The position numbers and the translations under genes were made by a program. Shown piece by piece: positions 14,610-22,819 of a DNA stretch of 41,010 nt. The stretch is from Candidatus Uhrbacteria bacterium (lineage in GTDB: Bacteria; Patescibacteriota; Patescibacteriia; UBA9934; GWF2-40-263). Below the pieces are notes generated by a model that saw only the letters and a list, made by a program, of their open reading frames with translations, was not told the origin of the DNA and did not search any database. The first letter of the stretch is position 1. Every line of letters begins with the position of its first letter. The stretch is taken from assembly GCA_016209325.1 (NCBI GenBank), contig JACQWJ010000014.1:1-41010 (forward strand), written 5' to 3'.

Positions 14610-15794
14610 TCATGTCTCCAACGCCACCAACCCAGGCAGCTTCTTGCCCGCCAAGAACTCCAGCATGGCCCCACCCCCGGTCGATACCAGCGAAAACTTG
14701 TCCATGAGCTGGGCGTCCTCAAGGATGGGCACGGTGTCCCCACCCCCGACCACGGTCTTCGCCTTACCGGTACGGGCGGCAATCATGCGCGCCAGGGCGC
14801 GGGTACCTTCCGCGAACTTCGGCACCTCGCAGTAGCCGAAGGGGCCGTTCCAAATGATGGTCTTCGCGCCCTGCAGGACAGCCTCGTACACCTTCAGGGT
14901 CTCGTGGCCGACGTCGACGGCGTAGTCCCCCGCCCCGATGCGGTCGCAGGAGACGTGGCGGACGACGGCCTGGGAGCTGAGGCGGCTCGCCGCGGCGACG
15001 TCGACGGGAAGATGAATCTTGCCAGACCAGTCGCGGAGCAGGCGTTTCGCGACCGCCACGCCCTCGGGGTCGTAGGCCGAACGCCCCACCGCCTTCTTTT
15101 GGGCGACGAAGAAGGCGTGGGCGAGCGCGCCGCCGATCAGGACCGCGTCGACCTTGGGCAGGAAGCGCTCAAGGACCGGGAGCTTCGTATCCATCTTGAG
15201 ACCCCCCATGACGAGGACGACGGGCGGCTTCGGAGCGGCGCTCAGGGCAGCCAGCACGCCGACCTCGTGGGCCAACAAGGGACCCGCGTAGGAGGTCAGC
15301 TCCTCGGTGACGGCGTCGACCGAGGCGTGGGCGCGATGGCTGACCGCAAACGCGTCGTTGATGTACAGGTCGCCGAGGGCGGCCAACTGCTGGGCAAACG
15401 CGCGGCTGTTCCGCTCTTCCCCGGGATGAAAGCGCAGGTTCTCGAGCAACAGCACGTCACCGTCCTGGAGCAACACAGCCATCTGCTCCGCCTTCGGACC
15501 AACGACTTCGCGCGACAAGCGCACGGGGACACCGAGGAGTTCGCTCAGGCGCTTGGCGACGGGAGCGACGGTGTACGCGGCCATGCGCTTGCCTTCCGGG
15601 CGGCCGAGGTGGGTCATGACGACGAGCCGCGCTCCCTGCTGACGGAGCCACTCGAGGTCGACCGCAACCCGCGCAATCTTCCCTTGGGGCCCGTCCACGA
15701 CCACTCCCCGCTTCACAGGCACGTTACCGTCAATCCGAACCAAAATACGCTTACCTTTGAGGGATTGGGAACAACGAAACGTATGAAGGCGCAT
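14610..15794 (-). CDS. pgk: Phosphoglycerate kinase
   Basis: Phosphoglycerate kinase makes ATP and 3-phosphoglycerate from 1,3-bisphosphoglycerate. The 394-aa product has the normal length. Motifs are LVRIDGNVPV, VVMTHLGRPEGKR, LENLRFHPGEERNS, INDAFAVSHRAHAS, the hinge segment VLVMGGLKMDTKLPVL, IWNGPFGYCE, the nucleotide site VVGGGDTV and the C-terminal STGGGAMLEFLAGKKLPG. Several positions depart from the commonest residues (FAVSH for FG-x-x-H, GGLKMDTK for GGAKVSDK), but the catalytic Arg and Asp positions look intact. It starts the pgk, coiled-coil gene, eno run. Its promoter must lie in the 328-bp gap upstream; I could not define it. Confidence 0.97.
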   Translation of the reverse strand: MRLHTFRCSQSLKGKRILVRIDGNVPVKRGVVVDGPQGKIARVAVDLEWLRQQGARLVVMTHLGRPEGKRMAAYTVAPVAKRLSELLGVPVRLSREVVGPKAEQMAVLLQDGDVLLLENLRFHPGEERNSRAFAQQLAALGDLYINDAFAVSHRAHASVDAVTEELTSYAGPLLAHEVGVLAALSAAPKPPVVLVMGGLKMDTKLPVLERFLPKVDAVLIGGALAHAFFVAQKKAVGRSAYDPEGVAVAKRLLRDWSGKIHLPVDVAAASRLSSQAVVRHVSCDRIGAGDYAVDVGHETLKVYEAVLQGAKTIIWNGPFGYCEVPKFAEGTRALARMIAARTGKAKTVVGGGDTVPILEDAQLMDKFSLVSTGGGAMLEFLAGKKLPGLVALET

Positions 15795-15973
15795 AGCATG
15801 AATTCCGCTTCAGGATACAGGAAAATATTCAGAAGTGAAAGACAATTGGGCGTAACCATTCACCTTTTCCCAGCGAACTTCTCCAAAATGTTGTAAGATA
15901 GAGTTGATAGACTTCAGAGGAGGAACAAAAACTAAGATGGTCTGGTTTGTCTAGACAGCTTTTAGGCTGGTAT
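15795..15973. other. Gene-free stretch upstream of pgk
   Basis: Together with the inverted-repeat element this forms a 328-bp gap with no convincing gene. The first 100 bases are AT-rich and must carry the minus-strand pgk promoter. On the plus strand AGAGGAGG (about 15915-15923) precedes only a five-codon frame (MVWFV) at 15937, ended by TAG. I see no tRNA or riboswitch. Confidence 0.4.
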
Positions 15974-16147
15974 TACTGACCTCTCCCACATAGCTTAATT
16001 ATAGAACGTACTCGCTTTCAGGAATCCTTGCAGCAAATGACGGTCATTCATTTTTCGGCGGCAGCGCCTCAGCTCGCGACCGATGACCTGGAGTTCCGGC
16101 GTCAGGTTGGTGAGATGACTTGTTAAGTTATGTGGGAGAGATCAGTA
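15974..16147. repeat. 25-bp inverted repeat around a 48-codon frame
   Basis: TACTGACCTCTCCCACATAG and the next five bases (15974-15998) recur inverted at 16123-16147 with 23 of 25 matches. The right arm includes the last codons and stop of the 542-aa gene. Between the arms the minus strand has an open frame (16138-15995) ending in GRELRRCRRKMNDRHLLQGF and LKASTFYN, without a convincing start. It looks like a short mobile element or the remnant of one. No direct target duplication was found. Confidence 0.55.
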
Positions 16148-17751
16148 GAGCGCGCAGGGGACGACGCAGCTGGCCGCGTCGCATTCTTCGCGCTGCCATC
16201 CAACACAGGCAATGGTCCAGGAAATACGAAGGGATGCGTCACGGACTCCTCCCTAACCCGCTCGGCGGCGTTCCGAACGGCAGTCCCCATGACTTCGGAG
16301 ACATCCCAGCCCTCCTGCCATTTTTCTTCGATGACAGCCTGATCAGACTGTGTGAGATCCATGTACGCCTCAAAAAATTTCTTTTTAACGACATCAAACT
16401 GTTTCAGAACGTCGGCCGGGACATAGTCTTTTCCTCCTGCTTCTTCGATCTGCTTGAACAATGCACGCCGCTCTTTCAACAACTTACCAAAAGAACGGGC
16501 GTCCGTTACGATACGTTCGATATCCTGCCGCGCCGCGGCGATGCGCTTCTTATCAAGCAGCTGGTTCAGCTGGGCATACGACAGCGCCTCGCCCGTCTCG
16601 GCTTCGTACCGCTTGATATGCGCCTCGAGCTGGCTCTTCATCTCTTTGGCAACGACGGAACCGATCCGCATCGCGTCTGGTTTTCCTTCCTTGGACAGAC
16701 CGTCAGCTGCGAAGGCAACCTCACGGAAGCGGACGATCTGACGCAGAATGTCCTGCGGCCCGAACTCGCGGATCCGAGGGACTTGCATACCGTTCTCGTG
16801 GAGCGTCTTCCCGGCCGCGGCGATCTTTTCCGGCTTCAGCTCGGCATTCATAGCATCCCAGTCAACAGGCTTGCCGGCCTCGATGGCATAGAGCGTAAGC
16901 CGCTCATCCACGGCCTCCTGCGCCTTGTGCACGAGAAGCCGAGCTTTGTTCATATCTTCCGACCGAGGATTGGAAACGCCCCGCTCAATCCCCTGGGCGG
17001 CAAACAAAAACTCGCGCGCCTTGACGATCTCCTTCCAGATTCCCTTCGGATCACGCTTCGGACGCTTGGCCTCGGCTTCGCGGGCGGCTTCCGTCTCCTT
17101 TGTCTTTTGCTCTTTCGCCAGGCGGTCTTTTTCCTTCTGGTCCTCCGCCGCCTTAGCCGCCCGTTCCGCTTCCTTCTTGTCCGCATCCGCCTTATTCATG
17201 GCGGCCACATCCTTCGCGGTTCCCTCGAGCTGCTCGTCGATGAACCGCTGCTCCCCCGCGGTACGATGGCGATAGGTGGAAGCGATGACGATGCGTCCCC
17301 GATCCAGTTCGTTCTGAGCCGTATCGCGTCCGATCTGCGCCCGCCGCATCAAGGAAAGCGTTTCGGCGGTAAAATTTTTCAGCTGGGCGTCCTGACGGAC
17401 TCCCGGCAGGCGGCTCAAGATGTCTTGGACAAGGCGCTGAGAGGTATCCAACCTTCCTTCAAACGCCGTCATGCGGTCCACGACAAAATTCGTCAAATAG
17501 CCGAGCGTTGTCTCAAGCGCCTGAACCTTGACTGATTCTTTGGACCCCTTCCCTTCTTTTCCATCGGCTGCCGTCTCCTTGGGTAGGTCTTCCGTTAAAA
17601 GCCTCTCATAAACGGCTTGCGCGTCTTCGGCCTTGGCCAGCTTCTCCCCTTGTTTGCCCTTTTTTCCATCCGAACCCCGGTCCTGCTTCCTCGGCGCTTC
17701 TTGTTGCGCGGGACGAACGTCGGCAACGGGCTGGGCGGCGTCGATGGCCAT
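16123..17751 (-). CDS. Hypothetical charged coiled-coil protein, 542 aa
   Basis: A soluble, highly charged protein that I do not recognise. Residues about 1-75 are low complexity and rich in Lys, Gln and Ala. A helical segment follows (80-190), then a long Lys/Glu/Ala coiled coil (about 195-245, KKEAERAAKAAEDQKEKDRL). The C-terminal half has helical segments, and parts of it look repetitive (IVKAREFLFAAQGIERG and IVRFREVAFAADGLSKEG are about 110 residues apart and similar). There is no signal peptide or membrane helix. The last residues (TDLSHIT) lie in one arm of the 25-bp inverted repeat, so the original C-terminus may have been altered. The start is one base after the stop of the 70-aa gene; both follow pyk. 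Confidence 0.75.
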   Translation of the reverse strand: MAIDAAQPVADVRPAQQEAPRKQDRGSDGKKGKQGEKLAKAEDAQAVYERLLTEDLPKETAADGKEGKGSKESVKVQALETTLGYLTNFVVDRMTAFEGRLDTSQRLVQDILSRLPGVRQDAQLKNFTAETLSLMRRAQIGRDTAQNELDRGRIVIASTYRHRTAGEQRFIDEQLEGTAKDVAAMNKADADKKEAERAAKAAEDQKEKDRLAKEQKTKETEAAREAEAKRPKRDPKGIWKEIVKAREFLFAAQGIERGVSNPRSEDMNKARLLVHKAQEAVDERLTLYAIEAGKPVDWDAMNAELKPEKIAAAGKTLHENGMQVPRIREFGPQDILRQIVRFREVAFAADGLSKEGKPDAMRIGSVVAKEMKSQLEAHIKRYEAETGEALSYAQLNQLLDKKRIAAARQDIERIVTDARSFGKLLKERRALFKQIEEAGGKDYVPADVLKQFDVVKKKFFEAYMDLTQSDQAVIEEKWQEGWDVSEVMGTAVRNAAERVREESVTHPFVFPGPLPVLDGSAKNATRPAASSPARSTDLSHIT

Positions 17752-17752
17752 A

Positions 17753-17965
17753 TCACTTGCCGGTCAAACGCGAAAAAATCGAAACGAGCCAAGCATGGAT
17801 CCGGTCGACGGCGCGGCCTTCGGCATCCTTGATCGTTTTTTCGATGAGCCGCTGCCGATTGGCTTCGAGCACATCCATCTCGCGCTCAAAGGCCTGCACA
17901 GCCTGAACTGCCTGCTCCACGATCTGGTCCGGAGACGCGGCGGGTGGGGAAGAAACGTCTGACAT
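17753..17965 (-). CDS. Hypothetical 70-aa helical protein
   Basis: A small protein of unknown function with a predicted helix covering most of its length (QIVEQAVQAVQAFEREMDVL, then RQRLIEKTIKDAEGRAVDRI). The C-terminus AWLVSIFSRLTGK is amphipathic and could touch the membrane. The ATG at 17965 is 45 bases after the pyk stop. The stop is one base before the next start, so it is very probably co-translated with the 542-aa coiled-coil protein and may be its partner. Confidence 0.7.
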   Translation of the reverse strand: MSDVSSPPAASPDQIVEQAVQAVQAFEREMDVLEANRQRLIEKTIKDAEGRAVDRIHAWLVSIFSRLTGK

Positions 17966-18010
17966 AGTGCGCTAAGGATACCAACTCCCTTCCCTTCTGG
18001 AAAGGCGGGA

Positions 18011-19432
18011 TCAAACCTTCACGAAGCGAATCCCGCCGTGCGGCGGGCCGCCGGAGAGGAGGGCGAGGCAGGTGCCGGGAGTGACGAGGCCCTGGCGACG
18101 GAGTTGGGTGACCGCTTTTCGGAAAAACACCTCGGGAGCGTCCTTACGCGCCAGAAAAGGATGAATCCCCCAACGAAGATTCAATTGCTTGACTTCGCTT
18201 GGCGTTTCAGCCCCTAAAAAGAGGGGGACTTCGGGGCGCAGCACCTGGAGGCGGGCGCTCCAGGGGGCAAGAAAGGTAGCCGATAGAACGCCATGGACGT
18301 GGCCCTGCGCGGCAAGGTCGCGGAGCGCATGGCTGAAGGCCGCCTCGATGCCGAGGCCAGAGGCGCGCTCCCGGCGTCCGAGGTCGTCGTAGCGGGAGGC
18401 CTCGGTCTCCCCGATGATGCGCGCCATCATCTGGACGGCTTCGAGTGGGTAAGCGCCGGTCGCGGACTCGCCGGAGAGCATGACCGCGTCCGCGTGGTCG
18501 ATGACGGCGTTCGCGACGTCCGAGACCTCGGCCCGGGTGGGGCGCGGGTTGCGGATCATGGAATCGAGCATCTGGGTCGCGACCACGACGGGCTTTCCGG
18601 CCTGCCGGCAGGCTTCGACAATTTCCTTCTGGCGGATGGGGACTTCCTCGGCGGGAATCTCAATCCCGAGGTCGCCGCGGGCCACCATGATGCCATCGGA
18701 AGCTCCGAGGATGGCTTCAAAGGAACGAATGGCTTCGTGTTTCTCAATCTTGGAAATGATATTGGGGGGCAACTGCCCCGGAGAAAGAACCTTGGAAACG
18801 ACCGCGCGCAAACGCTTCACCTCCCGGGCGGACGTGACAAACGAGAGCGCGATCCAGTCCATTTCCTGACGGATGCCAAACGCGACATCTTGGAGGTCCT
18901 TCGGGGTCAAAGAGGAAATAGGCAGCGTGGAATCGGGAAAATTCATCCCCTTGTGCGAGGTGACCACGCCCCCATTCACGATCTCGGCGTGAATCGCGCG
19001 CTCCGCGACCTTGCGCACGCGAAATGCGAGCAGGCCGTCGTCGACGAGGATGCGGTGGCCCGGCGCGACGTCCTTGTGGAGACTGGCGTAGGTGACGGGC
19101 AGAATCGGAACCTGCCCAGAAACGAAGGCGGAAGATCCCGTACGCAAAACGAGACTTTGTCCCGCTAGGAGCTCCACTCCCTCTGGCGGAAGGCCCCCCA
19201 GGCGGATCTTGGGACCTTGGAGGTCTTGGAGGATCGCGATCGGCCGGCCTTCGGCCTTGGCCGCGGCGCGGATGCGGCGGATGAGGATCCCATGGTCCGC
19301 GTGGGTCCCGTGGGAAAAATTCAAGCGGGCCACGTCCATGCCGGCACGTATCATGGCGCGGAGAATGGCCGGTTCCCGGCTGGCCGGACCGATCGTGCAC
19401 ACGATCTTCGTACGTTTCATACTCTTTGACAT
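18011..19432 (-). CDS. pyk: Pyruvate kinase
   Basis: Pyruvate kinase transfers phosphate from phosphoenolpyruvate to ADP, the final ATP-yielding step of glycolysis. The 473-aa length is typical. It begins RTKIVCTIGPASREP, followed by ARLNFSHGTHADH. The B domain is present. The active-site Lys is in NIISKIEKHEA, the metal and substrate residues in VARGDLGIEIPAEEVP, and the loop is KPVVVATQMLDSMI followed by NPRPTRAEVSD. A C-terminal allosteric-type domain completes it. Two starts are possible, 19432 (MSKSMKRTK) and 19420; neither has a clear Shine-Dalgarno site. The two downstream coiled-coil genes appear co-transcribed. Confidence 0.97.
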   Translation of the reverse strand: MSKSMKRTKIVCTIGPASREPAILRAMIRAGMDVARLNFSHGTHADHGILIRRIRAAAKAEGRPIAILQDLQGPKIRLGGLPPEGVELLAGQSLVLRTGSSAFVSGQVPILPVTYASLHKDVAPGHRILVDDGLLAFRVRKVAERAIHAEIVNGGVVTSHKGMNFPDSTLPISSLTPKDLQDVAFGIRQEMDWIALSFVTSAREVKRLRAVVSKVLSPGQLPPNIISKIEKHEAIRSFEAILGASDGIMVARGDLGIEIPAEEVPIRQKEIVEACRQAGKPVVVATQMLDSMIRNPRPTRAEVSDVANAVIDHADAVMLSGESATGAYPLEAVQMMARIIGETEASRYDDLGRRERASGLGIEAAFSHALRDLAAQGHVHGVLSATFLAPWSARLQVLRPEVPLFLGAETPSEVKQLNLRWGIHPFLARKDAPEVFFRKAVTQLRRQGLVTPGTCLALLSGGPPHGGIRFVKV

Positions 19433-19453
19433 ACGGGAAAAACGATTGGGGGG

Positions 19454-19489
19454 CGAATTACGAATTTGTACGAATATGCGAATGTGAAT
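19454..19489. repeat. Cluster of spaced CGAAT motifs
   Basis: CGAAT occurs at 19454, 19461, 19471 and 19479, with TGAAT at 19485, all just upstream of pyk. The spacing is 6-10 bases. It may be part of the pyk promoter region or a decayed repeat. Confidence 0.4.
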
Positions 19490-19500
19490 CGGCGCGTTCT

Positions 19501-19521
19501 CCTCCCCTTACGAAGGGGAGG
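19501..19521. repeat. Palindrome between htrA and pyk
   Basis: CCTCCCCTT and AAGGGGAGG form a 9-bp perfect stem with loop ACG, 10 bases after the htrA stop. There is no T tract, so it is a weak terminator at best. Similar CCTCCCC..GGGGAGG palindromes are common intergenic repeats. Confidence 0.55.
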
Positions 19522-19531
19522 TCCCTATTCT

Positions 19532-20776
19532 CTAAAGAGACGCGTCCATGAACTCATCCAGCATGACTTCCACGTCAAAGGTCTCGCCGTCACGGAGGAC
19601 GGTGAGCGTGACCGCGTCGCCCGGCGCGAACGCGCGCACCGCGCGCGCCAGCGAATAGGTCTCGCTGAGCACTTGCCCATTCAGATGTGTGACGACGTCG
19701 TTCGGACGCAGATCCGCTGCATCCGCCGGGCTGCCCGGGACGACCGACGCCGCGCCGGGCTCACCCGGGGGAATCCAGGCCCCCTCGGAAACCGGGAGGC
19801 TGTGGAACACGGCGCGCTCGGACGTAAGCATGACGAAGCGCACCCCCAGCCACGGGCGGACGATCCGGCCGTGCTCGCGAACCGAATCGACGGCATGCAC
19901 CACTTCCCGAATGGGAATCGCGAATCCGATGCCTTCACCTTCGGCACTAATCGCCGTGTTCATACCAATGACCTGGCCGCGCAGGTTGATGAGGGGACCA
20001 CCGGAATTGCCGAAGTTGATCGCGGCGTCGGTTTGGATGGCGTCTTCGATGAGCTCGCTTCCCGCGTCCTCGTCGTAGGCCGAGACACTGCGATCGAGGC
20101 CGGACACGACGCCCTTCGTCACGGTGTTGCGGTACTGAGAAAGCGTGTTGCCGATCGCGATGACCGTCTGCCCGATCCGGACCTGTTCCGCGTCTCCGAG
20201 GACGACGTAGGGGACGGGAGCGACCGTTTCCACCTTCAAGATGGCAACATCAAAAAAGGGATCCAGATCGAGGACAATGGCGGGGAGCTCCCGTCCGTCA
20301 TTTGTCACGACCGTGTACGTGGCGTCCGGATCCGCCACGACGTGCTTATTGGTCGCAACGAGCCCGTCCTCGGACACGAAGAACCCCGTTCCCCCCGCCA
20401 CCTCCACTAGACGGTCGGGATCGTCTGGTGGAAATGTCTCGTCGGAAGGCTCAGGGAAAAACAGGAACTCCTCGAGGGAATCCTCCGGCCAAGGTTCGAG
20501 GTCGGCGACACGCTTCTTGGCTACGATACTGACGACGGCTGGGGTGACGCGCTCAACCACCCCGATCGTGGCGGTTTCTTCCTCTAACAATTCTATGATA
20601 CGAGAATCGTCAGACGGGGCACGCGAACCAGAAAAACCCGACAATGTCGAAAAGGTGGATGGCAGGACGCCCGCGGCCACGAACCCGCCCGCAGCTCCGG
20701 CGAGCGCAGCAACGGCCGCTGTGAGGGCGATCCAAACGGCAATAATCGTCGACGGAGATTTAAGAGGCAAAGACAT
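19532..20776 (-). CDS. HtrA/DegP-like serine protease
   Basis: A trypsin-like HtrA protease of 414 aa, membrane-anchored with the catalytic part outside the cytoplasm. One N-terminal transmembrane helix (about 9-40, IIAVWIALTAAVAALAGAAG) is followed by a flexible linker. The protease domain has the catalytic His in VATNKHVV, Asp in FFDVAILKV and Ser in NFGNSGGPL. A single PDZ domain lies at about 310-405 (GWLG-type start RPWLGVRF, DLRPNDVVTHLNG). It would degrade or refold damaged envelope proteins. The open frame extends to 20926, but that part overlaps nrdR; ATG 20776, one base after the nrdR stop, is the right start. It is co-transcribed with nrdR. Confidence 0.93.
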   Translation of the reverse strand: MSLPLKSPSTIIAVWIALTAAVAALAGAAGGFVAAGVLPSTFSTLSGFSGSRAPSDDSRIIELLEEETATIGVVERVTPAVVSIVAKKRVADLEPWPEDSLEEFLFFPEPSDETFPPDDPDRLVEVAGGTGFFVSEDGLVATNKHVVADPDATYTVVTNDGRELPAIVLDLDPFFDVAILKVETVAPVPYVVLGDAEQVRIGQTVIAIGNTLSQYRNTVTKGVVSGLDRSVSAYDEDAGSELIEDAIQTDAAINFGNSGGPLINLRGQVIGMNTAISAEGEGIGFAIPIREVVHAVDSVREHGRIVRPWLGVRFVMLTSERAVFHSLPVSEGAWIPPGEPGAASVVPGSPADAADLRPNDVVTHLNGQVLSETYSLARAVRAFAPGDAVTLTVLRDGETFDVEVMLDEFMDASL

Positions 20777-20777
20777 A

Positions 20778-21290
20778 TCAGGTGGACGACCGAACGCGGG
20801 ATTTGGCGGACCGGCGGCTGGCGACGGACTTGGACTTCTTCGCAGACGATAGCTTCCGAAGTTCATCTTCAAACGTATGCAGATCGCCGAACGAGCGGTA
20901 CACGGAGGCGAAGCGGATGTAGGCAACCTTGTCGAAGCCGCGCAAGTGCTTGATGACGAGCTCGCCGATGTCCCGACTCGTCAGCTCCCCATGGCCTGTC
21001 TTTTGGATGTCACGCTCGATCTTGTGCACGAGCTGTTGGAAGTCCTGGACCGTATAAGGACGTTTCTCCAATGACTTCTCGAGGCCGCGGACCAGCTTCT
21101 CCCTGGCATAGGACTCACGCCGTCCATCGCGCTTCACAACCGTAAGACCGAGAATTTCGATCTCCTCAAGCGTGGAAAAGCGAAACTCGCATGCTTCGCA
21201 CGCCCTTCGACGTCGCACACTCGCCCCGTCGGTGGACAAGCGGGAATCCACGACCTTCGTGTCGGCATGGTTGCAGGCGGGACAGTGCAT
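20778..21290 (-). CDS. nrdR: Transcriptional repressor NrdR
   Basis: NrdR represses ribonucleotide reductase genes in response to nucleotide levels. The N-terminal zinc ribbon has two CxxC pairs (MHCPACNH and RACEACEFRF), followed by the ATP-cone domain (VVKRDGRRESYAREKLVRGL through about residue 135, with VAYIRFASVYRSF). The length of 170 aa includes a basic Ser/Lys/Arg tail of about 25 residues not needed for the family. No nrd genes are in the window. It begins the nrdR-htrA unit. Its promoter (21303-21331) places the -10 only 12 bases before the ATG, with no Shine-Dalgarno site, so translation is probably leaderless. Confidence 0.95.
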   Translation of the reverse strand: MHCPACNHADTKVVDSRLSTDGASVRRRRACEACEFRFSTLEEIEILGLTVVKRDGRRESYAREKLVRGLEKSLEKRPYTVQDFQQLVHKIERDIQKTGHGELTSRDIGELVIKHLRGFDKVAYIRFASVYRSFGDLHTFEDELRKLSSAKKSKSVASRRSAKSRVRSST

Positions 21291-21302
21291 AGGAACCCGG
21301 AC

Positions 21303-21331
21303 AGTATACCAACGTGTCCCAACCGGGACAA
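21303..21331 (-). promoter_or_regulatory. Promoter of nrdR-htrA with internal palindrome
   Basis: The minus strand reads TTGTCC, exactly 17 bases, TATACT, and the -10 is also TGn-extended (TGGTATACT). A palindrome TGTCCCAACCGGGACA (21315-21330) covers the -35 and much of the spacer and could be an operator. Transcription would start within about 6 bases of the nrdR ATG. Confidence 0.75.
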
Positions 21332-21353
21332 ACAGTCACGAAAGCGATCACAA

Positions 21354-21387
21354 CACAAAACCCAGGAACGCATTCCTGGGTTTTGTG
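21354..21387 (-). terminator. Terminator of ftsZ
   Basis: A perfect 15-bp inverted repeat, CACAAAACCCAGGAA / TTCCTGGGTTTTGTG, loop CGCA, begins one base after the ftsZ stop. The A/T runs are inside the stem, so it can act in both directions. Confidence 0.88.
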
Positions 21388-21388
21388 G

Positions 21389-22624
21389 CTACATCATCTT
21401 CTTCCGGATAAAGGCGGGAATCTCCAGTTCCTCCTCTTCCTCGGCAGCCGGTGCCGCGGCCGGCGGCCTCGCGAGGGGCTTGGGGGGATAGGCGGGGACG
21501 GGCCGTGACTCCTCGGAAATGGGCTTGGGTTTGAACGCGGGGGGCGGCGGGGACGAGAATGCCTTCATGCGCTTTTCCCGCTCGTCTTCCTCGCGGGCAC
21601 GGAGCACGGAGCTCGGCGTCCAGGTTCCTTGGACCGGGACTTCCGCGCCCCCGGAGGTGCGGCGACGCTCGTGGCGGTCGAAGCCAGTCGCGACCACCGT
21701 GATCCGTACCTCGTCCTTGAGGTCTGGATCGACAATGGCACCGAAGATGATGCGGGCGTCTTCGTCAGCGGATCCCGTGACCACCTTGGCGGCTTCGGCG
21801 ACCTCGTGCATACCGAGGTCTTCTCCACCCGAAATCGTAAACAGAATACCCTTGGCCCCGTCGACCGACAGCTCGAGGAGCGGACTCGCGATGGCCTGCT
21901 TGGCCGCCTCGACGGCGCGATTCTCGCCCGAGGCGCGACCGATGCCCATGAGCGCGGAACCCGCATTTTCCATAATAGCCTTCACGTCGGCAAAGTCGAC
22001 GTTGATGAGGCCTGGGATCGTGATGAGCTCGGAGATACCCTGGACACCCTGACGGAGCACGTCGTCCACGATGTTGAAGGCGTCAATGAGAGAGGTCTTC
22101 TTGTCGATGATCTGAAGCACCCGGTCGTTCGGGATGGTGATGACTGTGTCCACGTACTGGATCAGCTGGTTGAACGCCTCGTCCGCGATGCGGCGGCGCT
22201 GCGCCCCCTCGAACGAGAAGGGCTTGGTGACCACCGCGATCGTGAGTGCCCCGATGTCTTTGGCGAGCTTCGCAACTTCGGCAACGCTGCCGCTTCCGGT
22301 CCCGCCTCCGAGCCCGCAGGTGAGGAATACCATGTCCGCGCCATTCAGCGCGTTGCGGATCTCATTCTGACTTTCTTCGGCCGCGCGCCGGCCGAGCTCG
22401 GGGTTCATGCCGGCTCCGAGGCCGCGGGTGACGGTCTTGCCGATCGGAATCTTCATGGCAGCCAGGCTGTGATGAAGCGCCTGAGCGTCGGTGTTGATCG
22501 CGATGAAATCCACACCCTTAATCTTGTCGGTAATCATGCGGTTCACGGCCGCGCCACCACCTCCGCCGATGCCGCAAACTTTGATCTTGGCGAACGTCTC
22601 AATGTCCGGTTTTACTTCTGCCAT
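21389..22624 (-). CDS. ftsZ: Cell division protein FtsZ
   Basis: FtsZ is the tubulin-like GTPase that forms the division ring. The 411-aa protein has the N-terminal nucleotide-binding segment [16 protein letters not shown], the tubulin signature [17 protein letters not shown], and the synergy loop region with [12 protein letters not shown] Pro/Ala/Glu-rich linker (about 320-395) leads to the conserved C-terminal peptide [12 protein letters not shown], which binds FtsA and other partners. AAGG lies 6 bases before the ATG. It has its own promoter (22715-22743) and terminator, although ftsA lies directly upstream, so the two can be regulated separately. Confidence 0.98.
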   Translation of the reverse strand: MAEVKPDIETFAKIKVCGIGGGGGAAVNRMITDKIKGVDFIAINTDAQALHHSLAAMKIPIGKTVTRGLGAGMNPELGRRAAEESQNEIRNALNGADMVFLTCGLGGGTGSGSVAEVAKLAKDIGALTIAVVTKPFSFEGAQRRRIADEAFNQLIQYVDTVITIPNDRVLQIIDKKTSLIDAFNIVDDVLRQGVQGISELITIPGLINVDFADVKAIMENAGSALMGIGRASGENRAVEAAKQAIASPLLELSVDGAKGILFTISGGEDLGMHEVAEAAKVVTGSADEDARIIFGAIVDPDLKDEVRITVVATGFDRHERRRTSGGAEVPVQGTWTPSSVLRAREEDEREKRMKAFSSPPPPAFKPKPISEESRPVPAYPPKPLARPPAAAPAAEEEEELEIPAFIRKKMM

Positions 22625-22714
22625 AGGATACCTTATGCACGAACCAATTTCTTAGAGTTCAAGTTGAACAATATTTTTATTCAAATTTCGCTTCGTTGTG
22701 CAAAAATCGGATAC

Positions 22715-22743
22715 ACTGTAGAGCGGGCTCAAAAAGTTGTCAA
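22715..22743 (-). promoter_or_regulatory. Promoter of ftsZ
   Basis: The minus strand reads TTGACA (full consensus), 17 bases, TACAGT. Transcription would start near 22708, leaving a leader of about 84 bases. That leader includes the palindrome GTTCAAGTTGAAC (22657-22669), which could bind a regulator. Confidence 0.8.
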
Positions 22744-22752
22744 ATTCAGCCC

Positions 22753-22784
22753 AACGAAAAACGACCGCTCAGGCAGAACGATCG
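22753..22784 (-). terminator. Terminator of ftsA
   Basis: On the minus strand a 9-bp stem (CGATCGTTC / GAGCGGTCG with G-U pairs, loop TGCCT) is followed by TTTTTCGTT. It lies 36 bases after the ftsA stop and just before the ftsZ promoter. Confidence 0.8.
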
Positions 22785-22819
22785 CAATTCCGAGACGGGA
22801 AGAGAGGAGGTGCAGACAA

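Noticed and set aside
14904-15896. A 330-codon plus-strand frame opposite pgk
   Set aside because: Antisense shadow of a certain phosphoglycerate kinase gene.
15915-15954. Leader-peptide-like AGAGGAGG plus MVWFV stop
   Set aside because: The spacing to the ATG is about 13 bases, and no attenuator hairpin or biosynthetic gene follows on that strand.
16120-17535. A 471-codon plus-strand frame opposite the 542-aa gene
   Set aside because: The minus-strand frame has clean coupling with the 70-aa gene and a plausible coiled-coil composition; the plus frame has no recognisable feature.
22625-22819. Possible small gene between ftsA and ftsZ
   Set aside because: No frame with a start signal; the stretch is explained by a terminator, a promoter and the ftsZ leader.
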